From positions 1-11,090 of the forward strand of contig JAQVOT010000022.1 in assembly GCA_028702415.1 (NCBI GenBank): DNA of 11,090 nucleotides. The letters are read 5' to 3'. The notes under the pieces are model-generated. The model was given only the letters and a program-made list of their open reading frames with translations, was not told the DNA's origin and made no database searches. The DNA comes from Eubacteriales bacterium. Lineage in GTDB: Bacteria; Bacillota; Clostridia; Peptostreptococcales; Anaerovoracaceae. This document shows positions 6,280-11,090 of the stretch, piece by piece (position 1 is the first letter of the stretch; every line of letters starts with the position of its first letter). A program made the translations under genes and the position numbers.

Positions 6280-7560
6280 CTATTTGCCTGCCACCAAATC
6301 TCTGACCGTTTCAAGGGCCCTGTCGATATCTCTCTCGGTACAGTAAGGAGCAAGTCCCAGACGAGCCATTCCGCCGCCGGCCTCTCCTCCGAATCCCATG
6401 GCATTCATTATCTCAACCGCATAATAGTCACCATGCCATGCGTTGATCCCTCTTTCTCCCAGAGCCTTCGTAACTTCATCAGTGGTAAATCCTTCAACCC
6501 TGAATACTACGGTAGGCGTTCTCGGCTGACCCTCAGCGGGACCGTATACAGTAACCCCAGGAATCTCGCGGAGTCCGAAACGAAGCTTCTTCGCCAGAGC
6601 GCTCTCGTATGTATCAAAAGCTTCCATGCCGGCAACCACATTTCTTCTCCTGCCTGAGAGGCCCTCCAGCTTTTCCGGGAAGCAATCCGCATATTCTTCA
6701 CCAACAGATGCGATGAAGTTAACAGCCTCAATAACTCCCGCCAGAAGCTCGTACTGAGGAGTCCCCATGTGGAACCTCCTTGGGCCTGTTGCGATATCCT
6801 CGCACATTACATTGTAAAAATCCAGCTCTTCTATGAGATCCTTTCTCATGTAGATAACCCCTACGTGAGGTCCGAACCACTTGTATGCCGAGCAAAGCAG
6901 TACATCTGTTCCGATGTCCTTAACATCGATAGGAAAATGAGCGGCATAGTGAACGGCATCGACAACTGTAATGGCCCCGACTTCATGTGCCATTTCAATC
7001 ATCTTTTTAACATCGCTCACCGTTCCCAGTCCGTTTGAAGCCCAGTTTAACGATACTATCTTAGTTTCAGGAGTTAGTTTAGCTTTGAAATCCCCCATGT
7101 CGATCTGCTGAGTAAGCGTATCGAGCTTAACGACCTGAAGGTCATATCCATCCTTTCCCATGTGAAGCCACGGGGCGATGTTTGCTCTATGCTCCATTTC
7201 GCTGGTGAGGATGCGTGCTGATTTGTCAAATTTTCTCGCAAAAGCATGGGCGATGTTGGCATTGTTCTGGGTGCTGGAACAGTTAAAGCCCACCTCTCCC
7301 GGTTCACAGCCGAGAAAGTCGGCTACAGCCTCTCTGGCTCCATCCTCAACGATGTCACAGAATGTGCTTGCCAGGAAGTTTCCTCCCTCATTTGCATTCT
7401 GCTCGATCATGTATTTCATGACTCTGTCCAGAACCCTCTGGGGAATCTGAGTTCCTCCGGGTCCATCAAGATATGCTATAGGTTCTCCTGCAACTTTCAG
7501 TTCACATGCGGGAAACTGAGCTCTTACAGCATCAACATCGAATTTGAATTCCTTGGCCAT
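6280..7560 (-). CDS. class V aminotransferase-fold PLP enzyme, cysteine desulfurase-like (VC1184-type)
   Basis: A 426-aa fold-type I PLP enzyme. Signatures: YLDGPGGTQIP (30-40), the cofactor loop CSSTQNNA (94-101), His124 stacking in SEMEHRANI, Asp201 and His204 in VVDAVHYAAH, and Schiff-base Lys227 in SAYKWFGPHVG. GPGGTQ and the C-terminal GINAWHGDYYA (371-381) match the cysteine desulfurase-like VC1184-type subfamily, whose reaction is not settled. The loop that carries the nucleophilic Cys in IscS/SufS has no Cys here; Cys407 (PYCT) is near the C-terminus and not in that position. Lyase, epimerase or desulfurase chemistry are all possible. AAGGAGGA lies within the last codons of the eamA-type gene, whose stop is 2 nt upstream, which indicates coupling. 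Confidence 0.88.
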   Translation of the reverse strand: MAKEFKFDVDAVRAQFPACELKVAGEPIAYLDGPGGTQIPQRVLDRVMKYMIEQNANEGGNFLASTFCDIVEDGAREAVADFLGCEPGEVGFNCSSTQNNANIAHAFARKFDKSARILTSEMEHRANIAPWLHMGKDGYDLQVVKLDTLTQQIDMGDFKAKLTPETKIVSLNWASNGLGTVSDVKKMIEMAHEVGAITVVDAVHYAAHFPIDVKDIGTDVLLCSAYKWFGPHVGVIYMRKDLIEELDFYNVMCEDIATGPRRFHMGTPQYELLAGVIEAVNFIASVGEEYADCFPEKLEGLSGRRRNVVAGMEAFDTYESALAKKLRFGLREIPGVTVYGPAEGQPRTPTVVFRVEGFTTDEVTKALGERGINAWHGDYYAVEIMNAMGFGGEAGGGMARLGLAPYCTERDIDRALETVRDLVAGK

Positions 7561-7562
7561 TC

Positions 7563-8495
7563 TTAATCCTCCTTGACAATATCTTTCTTATCTTCTATTT
7601 TATCTTTTTTAGCGGATGGTGATGGAATCTGCGCCAGCAGAATCGCACACATCATGAGAACACATCCCAGAAGTTCTCTTCCCGCCAACACTTCATTAAG
7701 GAAAATCACTCCGAATATGGCTCCGAACATGGACTCGCAGCTGAGAATGATTGAAGCAACCGTAGGATTTGCATGTTTCTGCCCCAGACCCTGCAGTGTG
7801 AATGCGATGGCAGATGAACCGATTCCCGTGTACAGCCAGTTAGGTGCCGCCGCCATAATATCCGATACCGTGTTGGTTTCAGTAATAAGGGCAACAACGA
7901 GACTGATAGTACCTGCAAACAGGAACTGAATGGCAACCAGCTTAGCCACATCCACCTTCGGTGCGAAATGATCAAACACGAGAATATGGAATGCCAAGAA
8001 GAAGGCTCCTATCAGCACCAGCAGATCTCCCCATGCGATTGTGAATCCTGACTTGATGCACAAGAAGTACAGTCCTACGACCCCTATCATAACCGCTATC
8101 CAGTTAAGTAGAGATGTCTTCTGCTTGAGAAATATTCCGCAGAGGGGAACAAGAAGGATGTACAGGGCTGTGATGAAGGCTGTTTTGCCCGCATCGACGG
8201 ATACCAGTCCTACCTGCTGAAGATTGGCCGCCAGGAAAATAATAATTCCTGCAAGAATTCCGCCCTTCCAGAGAAATTTGTCATTCACAGGGGTAATTTC
8301 CTCACCTCTTGCTTTTTTCCGACGGTCCATAAAAACGAATATGGGAATAAGAGCAAGGGTTCCCAAAAGCATTCTGATGGCACTGAACATGAAGGGACCC
8401 ATATCTCCCATACCATCTCTCTGTGCCACAAAAGCGAAACCCCAGAGTATGGCTGTTCCCATCAGGCAGGCATTGGATTTGAGATTCTGACTCAT
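7563..8495 (-). CDS. EamA/DMT-family transporter
   Basis: A 310-aa membrane protein with ten predicted helices in two EamA repeats, the drug/metabolite transporter layout. The N-terminal repeat contains LMGTAILWGFAFVAQRDGM and AIRMLLGTLALIPIF; the second contains LLVLIGAFFLAFHILVFDHF and ILSCESMFGAIFGVIFLNE, which matches the lSlEpvfaalfgvlfLgE signature at the end of the family. Family members export amino acids, nucleotide precursors or other metabolites; the substrate cannot be read from sequence. The ATG at 8495 is preceded by AAGGAG seven bases away. An in-frame TTG at 8519 lies 5' of that site and is rejected. First gene of the eamA-PLP enzyme-ykvI unit. Confidence 0.92.
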   Translation of the reverse strand: MSQNLKSNACLMGTAILWGFAFVAQRDGMGDMGPFMFSAIRMLLGTLALIPIFVFMDRRKKARGEEITPVNDKFLWKGGILAGIIIFLAANLQQVGLVSVDAGKTAFITALYILLVPLCGIFLKQKTSLLNWIAVMIGVVGLYFLCIKSGFTIAWGDLLVLIGAFFLAFHILVFDHFAPKVDVAKLVAIQFLFAGTISLVVALITETNTVSDIMAAAPNWLYTGIGSSAIAFTLQGLGQKHANPTVASIILSCESMFGAIFGVIFLNEVLAGRELLGCVLMMCAILLAQIPSPSAKKDKIEDKKDIVKED

Positions 8496-8526
8496 TTTTT
8501 CACTCCTTAATATAAACAATATGGAA

Positions 8527-8535
8527 ATTATATCA
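8527..8535 (-). promoter_or_regulatory. extended -10 promoter of the eamA-PLP enzyme-ykvI unit
   Basis: The minus strand reads TGATATAAT (8535-8527), a perfect TG-N-TATAAT extended -10. No recognisable -35 is found 17 nt upstream, which such promoters do not need. It lies in the 46-nt gap after the ACT gene, giving a leader of about 25 nt. Confidence 0.6.
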
Positions 8536-8541
8536 CATAAT

Positions 8542-8985
8542 TCATTTAAGGGATGATAAAAATTCTGTCATGTCTTCATCCTTAAGTGTGGCTATTCCAT
8601 TTTGTGACAGTATACTCTCCGCTTCCGCGATATCGTCAACCCTGAACACCACGTATGCGCTGTCTCGCATTGCCCCTGTGAAAGCGTAAACATACTCTAT
8701 GTTCACATTTGCCCCGGACAACACGTCGAGAATTTCTTTAAGGGCTCCGGAATGGTCCTCCATCTTCACCGCCACCACCGGCGTCTCTTTAATAATGATT
8801 TCCTTTCCCAGAGTCTCTTTTGCCTTTGCTACATCCGATACTATGAGCCTTAAAATGCCAAAATCTTTCGTCTCCGCCAGATTGAGCGCCCTTATATTGA
8901 TTCCGGCTTCCGTAATCGATGTTATTGCCTCTGCCAGCTTTCCCGGCTTATTTTCCAGAAATGCCGATATCTGTGTAATTGCCAT
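8542..8985 (-). CDS. tandem-ACT-domain amino-acid-binding protein
   Basis: A 147-aa protein made of two ACT domains and nothing else: ACT 1 at about 3-68 (ISAFLENKPGKLAEAITSI with NIRALNLAE) and ACT 2 at about 73-140 (VVAVKMEDHSGALKEILDVL with NIEYVYAF). ACT pairs bind amino acids at their interface and act as allosteric sensors. Genes of this type sit next to paaK in many anaerobes, often with indolepyruvate:ferredoxin oxidoreductase genes, which are not in this window. Sensing of an aromatic amino acid or aryl-acid is inferred, not shown. The ATG at 8985 is chosen because GGGAGGT lies 6 nt before it; the upstream in-frame ATG at 9000 is itself 5' of that site. It follows paaK by 52 nt without a terminator, so both are under the Phe-leader control. 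Confidence 0.9.
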   Translation of the reverse strand: MAITQISAFLENKPGKLAEAITSITEAGINIRALNLAETKDFGILRLIVSDVAKAKETLGKEIIIKETPVVAVKMEDHSGALKEILDVLSGANVNIEYVYAFTGAMRDSAYVVFRVDDIAEAESILSQNGIATLKDEDMTEFLSSLK

Positions 8986-9037
8986 GGTTTTACCTCCCAT
9001 ATAATCTGTTTCTTATCAATAATAAAAGTGTTTTTCA

Positions 9038-10342
9038 TCAAACCAGCTTACGTTTATCAATTACCCGCACCGCTTTTCCTTCTGAGCGAACTATGGACTT
9101 CGGAGCCACAAGGTGAATCTTCGGGTCAATTCCAAGCATGGATCGCATGGCCGAACTGAGCTTATGCTCGCTCTGTTGAATTTCTGCTATCTTATCAGAG
9201 AAGACCTCCGGTGAAAATTCCACATAGATGTCAAATGTATCTGAATTGTTCACTCTGTCCACCACGATCTGGTAGTTTGGTGTGAATCCTTCTTTTAACA
9301 GCACCGCTTCTATCTGACTTGGGAATACGTTGACACCCCTAATGATCATCATGTCATCGCTTCTTCCCAGCGGTTTAGTCATTTTAACATGAGTTCTCCC
9401 GCAAGAACACTTTTCTCTTGACAAAATGCATATATCCTTTGTTCTGTATCTGAGAAGTGGGAAACCCTCTTTATCCAGGGATGTGAACACCAGCTCCCCC
9501 TTTTCTCCTTCCGGCAGCACCTCTCCTGTTTCAGGGTCTATGATCTCAGCATAGAAATGATCCTCATTGATGTGCATTCCATGCTGTTCTTCACACTCAA
9601 AGGATACTCCGGGACCGGACAGTTCTGTAAGCCCATAAATATCATAGGCCTTGATGCCCAGACTTTTTTCAATTCCCTCCCGCATTTCCCGGGTCCAGGG
9701 TTCTGCACCGAAGATCCCCGCCTTGAGCTTGTTGTCTTCGGGACGGTATCCCTGTTCCGCAAGGGTCTCCCCTATGTAAGCCGCATAGGAAGGAGTGCAG
9801 CAGAGGATGGTGGCATTCAAATCTATCATGAATTGAATCTGCCTGTCGGTATTTCCTGATGACATGGGAAGAGTCAAGCATCCCACCTTGTGGGAACCGC
9901 CGTTTAATCCCGGCCCTCCCGTGAACAATCCGTAACCGTAGCATATCTGGCACACTTCCTCATCAGTGCCTCCGGCTGCCACTATCGCACGGGCACAGCA
10001 CTCTTCCCACATGTCGATATCCTTCTGGGTATAGAAGGCCACCACCCTTTTCCCTGTGGTTCCTGAAGTGGATTGAATTCGCACGCAGTTTTTAATATCC
10101 GTTCCCAGAAGACCATATGGGTATGCTTCCCTCAAGTCGTCCTTGGTAAGAAATGGCAGTTTTTTTATATCATCTACGCTTTTTATATCTTCAGGCGTAA
10201 GCCCCTTCTTTTCCATGAGGTTTCTGTAATAGGGCACATTGTCATAGACATGCTTTACCTGTTTTACGATCTTCTCATTTTGAATCTCCAAAATCCGCTC
10301 CCTGGAAGCAGTTTCGATCTCCGGTTGATAGTAGTTTTTCAT
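9038..10342 (-). CDS. paaK: phenylacetate-CoA ligase family enzyme (PaaK-like)
   Basis: A 434-aa cytosolic adenylate-forming enzyme that would convert an aryl-acetate, ATP and CoA to the aryl-acetyl-CoA, AMP and PPi. Residues from the ATG at 10342: nucleotide loop QSTSGTTGK (90-98), YGLTE (236-240), RYRTKDI (298-304), the CSCGRTH cysteine motif usual for PaaK (about 312-318), GRSDDM (326-331), and the C-terminal catalytic lysine in EGKAVRV (about Lys423). The length is normal. AGGAGAGGA lies just upstream of the ATG. The longer frame from 10396 would start inside the terminator and is rejected. Substrate (phenylacetate, indoleacetate, hydroxyphenylacetate or similar) is not fixed by sequence. 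The Phe-codon leader suggests a role in Phe synthesis by reductive carboxylation rather than aerobic degradation; no other paa genes are present. Confidence 0.93.
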   Translation of the reverse strand: MKNYYQPEIETASRERILEIQNEKIVKQVKHVYDNVPYYRNLMEKKGLTPEDIKSVDDIKKLPFLTKDDLREAYPYGLLGTDIKNCVRIQSTSGTTGKRVVAFYTQKDIDMWEECCARAIVAAGGTDEEVCQICYGYGLFTGGPGLNGGSHKVGCLTLPMSSGNTDRQIQFMIDLNATILCCTPSYAAYIGETLAEQGYRPEDNKLKAGIFGAEPWTREMREGIEKSLGIKAYDIYGLTELSGPGVSFECEEQHGMHINEDHFYAEIIDPETGEVLPEGEKGELVFTSLDKEGFPLLRYRTKDICILSREKCSCGRTHVKMTKPLGRSDDMMIIRGVNVFPSQIEAVLLKEGFTPNYQIVVDRVNNSDTFDIYVEFSPEVFSDKIAEIQQSEHKLSSAMRSMLGIDPKIHLVAPKSIVRSEGKAVRVIDKRKLV

Positions 10343-10363
10343 ATGAATCCTCTCCTCTCGAAT

Positions 10364-10397
10364 AAAAAAAGTGTGGCACCGGTTGAAGTGCCACACT
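10364..10397 (-). terminator. attenuator terminator in the paaK leader
   Basis: Minus-strand AGTGTGGCAC (10397-10388), loop TTCAACCG, GTGCCACACT (10379-10370) gives a 10-bp stem. T10370 begins an uninterrupted T7 run (10370-10364). The paaK ribosome binding site begins about ten bases later, so this hairpin terminates transcription before paaK unless an alternative fold forms. It lies 34 nt after the stop of the Phe leader ORF. Confidence 0.92.
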
Positions 10398-10500
10398 CTG
10401 TGTGAACTATATTACTCATCCCTTCACACATTTAGCATAACAAACCAACCTTACCGTTTTCGCCGGTAAAGCTAAAGAAAAAGCTAAAGTTAAATGTGAA
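10381..10500 (-). promoter_or_regulatory. Phe attenuator: competing RNA segments (protector, antiterminator)
   Basis: Segment 1 (10500-10491, inside Phe codons 7-10) pairs with segment 2: CACAUUUA (10498-10491) with UAAAUGUG (10434-10427), 8 bp. Segment 2 (10450-10423) pairs with segment 3 (10406-10381) as an imperfect hairpin of 23 bp: GGUUGG with UCAACC, nine pairs (four G-U) between 10442-10434 and 10397-10389, and UGUGUGAA with UUCACACA. Segment 3 includes the whole left arm and most of the loop of the terminator, so this fold excludes termination. A ribosome stalled at the Phe codons (10500-10468) covers segment 1 and leaves segment 2 free; one reaching the stop codon (10434-10432) covers segment 2. 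This matches trp-type logic: on when Phe-tRNA is scarce. A further small hairpin UUACCG/CGGUAA lies at 10469-10451. Pairings were found by hand, without energy calculation. Confidence 0.75.
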
Positions 10501-10518
10501 GTTCTGATTGTTTTTCAT
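10432..10518 (-). CDS. Phe-rich leader peptide (28 aa) controlling paaK
   Basis: A 28-codon ORF beginning MKNNQ with the core NFTFNFSFFFSF (residues 6-17): seven Phe codons (five TTT, two TTC) within residues 7-17, followed by TGENGKVGLLC and a TAA stop. A GGGAG ribosome binding site lies 9 nt before the ATG, and the promoter upstream predicts that the ORF lies near the 5' end of the mRNA. Size, Phe clustering and position ahead of a terminator match leader peptides such as E. coli PheL, with no homology implied. Its job is presumably not the peptide but ribosome stalling when charged tRNA-Phe is limiting. It would be missed by standard gene callers. Confidence 0.85.
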   Translation of the reverse strand: MKNNQNFTFNFSFFFSFTGENGKVGLLC

Positions 10519-10553
10519 CAAAAATATCTCCCGACTGCAATTACTTTAGGGTA

Positions 10554-10582
10554 ATAGTATAGTAAAAGCTTTTAACTGTCAA
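10554..10582 (-). promoter_or_regulatory. promoter of the Phe leader-paaK-ACT operon
   Basis: Perfect -35 TTGACA (10582-10577) with -10 TACTAT at 17-nt spacing (10559-10554) or the better box TATACT at 15 nt (10561-10556). The -35 covers the last sense codons of the PAP2 gene, and its stop codon lies in the spacer. The spacer also holds the 12-bp perfect palindrome TAAAAGCTTTTA (10563-10574). Predicted start is about 10547, roughly 30 nt before the leader ATG. Confidence 0.8.
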
Positions 10583-11090
10583 TATTTTTTTCTTCGCCCT
10601 TTCTATCCGGCAATCTGTTCTTGATTTTATGCTCACCCAGATAGTATGAAACTTTACCGCATATCAAACCCAATAAAATTCCGGCGATCACATCGCTTGG
10701 ATAATGCAGGAATAGATACAATCTGGAAAAAGCTATCGCGATTGCGAGAGTCCAGAACAGCAGTGAATATTTCTTTAAGTGTTTGCTCAAAACATAGGCC
10801 GCAGCAAATGATGAAGTGGTATGGCCCGATGGGAAGGAGTAGGTGGTGGATTTATCCACAAGCAGATAAATCGAAGGAAAATCGAAATATGGCCTTTGAC
10901 GTCGAAGGATATGTTTTAAAATTCCTTCTCCCATTATGGTGCTTATAATCAATGCCACCAGTGTTACTACGCCGAAATAACGGGTTTTTTTATTAATCAA
11001 CAGAATAACAGCTATGGAAATCCAAATAAGGCCTCTGTCCCCTGCCGAAGTAAAAAAAATCATCAACTTGTCTAAAATCGGGAAATGTAA
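10572..11090 (-). CDS. PAP2-family membrane phosphatase (N-terminus outside window)
   Basis: The reading frame stays open to the window edge (visible start LHFPILDK), so the gene is partial at its 5' end; 172 residues are visible. It carries the three phosphatase motifs of the PAP2 superfamily: KHILRRQRP (KX6RP), SFPSGHT (PSGH) and SRLYLFLHYPSD (SRX5HX3D), with the catalytic His in the last. Several hydrophobic segments surround them, so this is an integral membrane enzyme. Family members dephosphorylate undecaprenyl pyrophosphate, phosphatidic acid or phosphatidylglycerophosphate; which one applies cannot be decided. The tail (about 20 residues after the last helix) is highly charged. An internal ATG at 11063 could be called as a start, but the upstream residues LDKLMIFFTSAGDRG fit the family and favour the longer form. 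No hairpin terminator follows; the paaK promoter overlaps its end. Confidence 0.9.
   Translation of the reverse strand, partial: LHFPILDKLMIFFTSAGDRGLIWISIAVILLINKKTRYFGVVTLVALIISTIMGEGILKHILRRQRPYFDFPSIYLLVDKSTTYSFPSGHTTSSFAAAYVLSKHLKKYSLLFWTLAIAIAFSRLYLFLHYPSDVIAGILLGLICGKVSYYLGEHKIKNRLPDRKGEEKNIDS

Noticed and set aside
10392..10404. CACAC-AGA-GTGTG mini-hairpin as the antiterminator
   Set aside because: Only 5 bp with a triloop; it would imply the opposite control polarity, and it is outcompeted by the longer 10450-10423/10406-10381 pairing that covers the same terminator arm.
10343..10571. T-box riboswitch as the explanation for the paaK leader
   Set aside because: No T-box sequence (AGGGUGGNACCGCG) or stem I features are seen, the leader is too short, and an ORF with clustered Phe codons plus competing pairings explains the terminator better.
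1..11090. CRISPR arrays, insertion sequences, tRNA or rRNA genes
   Set aside because: No direct-repeat arrays, transposase-like frames, terminal inverted repeats, tRNA cloverleaf or rRNA sequence were recognised on either strand.

Overview
The window looks like a chromosomal segment of a low-to-mid GC anaerobic Firmicute, most likely class Clostridia. The evidence is the ylxM-ffh-rpsP-khpA-rimM-trmD order, AGGAGG-type ribosome binding sites on most genes, consensus sigma-A-type promoters, and a phenylacetate-CoA ligase paired with a tandem-ACT protein, a pairing typical of anaerobes. Assignment below class level is not possible from the sequence. All genes are on the minus strand except one 26-residue microprotein, so transcription runs from high to low coordinates.

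Reading with transcription, the window opens with the 3' part of a PAP2-type membrane phosphatase (11090-10572). Its last codons contain the -35 box of the next operon. A 229-nt leader follows (10571-10343). It holds a promoter, a 28-codon leader ORF with seven Phe codons in eleven positions, and a strong intrinsic terminator just before paaK (10342-9038). The leader can fold into mutually exclusive antiterminator and terminator structures. This has the layout of a trp/pheL-type ribosome-mediated attenuator that senses phenylalanine. paaK is followed by a tandem-ACT protein (8985-8542). Control by Phe shortage suggests that here the ligase feeds Phe synthesis (phenylacetate to phenylacetyl-CoA, then reductive carboxylation to phenylpyruvate) rather than phenylacetate breakdown. 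This is the main discovery in the window.

An extended -10 promoter (about 8532) then drives eamA (DMT transporter), a class V PLP enzyme of the cysteine desulfurase-like family that lacks a catalytic-loop Cys, and a YkvI-family transporter. This unit ends at a hairpin shared with a convergent 26-aa membrane microprotein (5100-5180, plus strand).

Divergent promoters between about 4960 and 5061 serve the microprotein (plus) and the translation/secretion operon ylxM-ffh-rpsP-khpA (minus). A 14-bp-stem terminator separates khpA from rimM-trmD. The usual rplS does not follow trmD. Instead there is a membrane-anchored HlyD-like protein and the start of yggS (PLP homeostasis), which begin the cluster that in Firmicutes usually runs on to sepF and ylmGH. 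Much of the window is therefore housekeeping: protein targeting, ribosome assembly and tRNA modification. The paaK leader is the unusual part.
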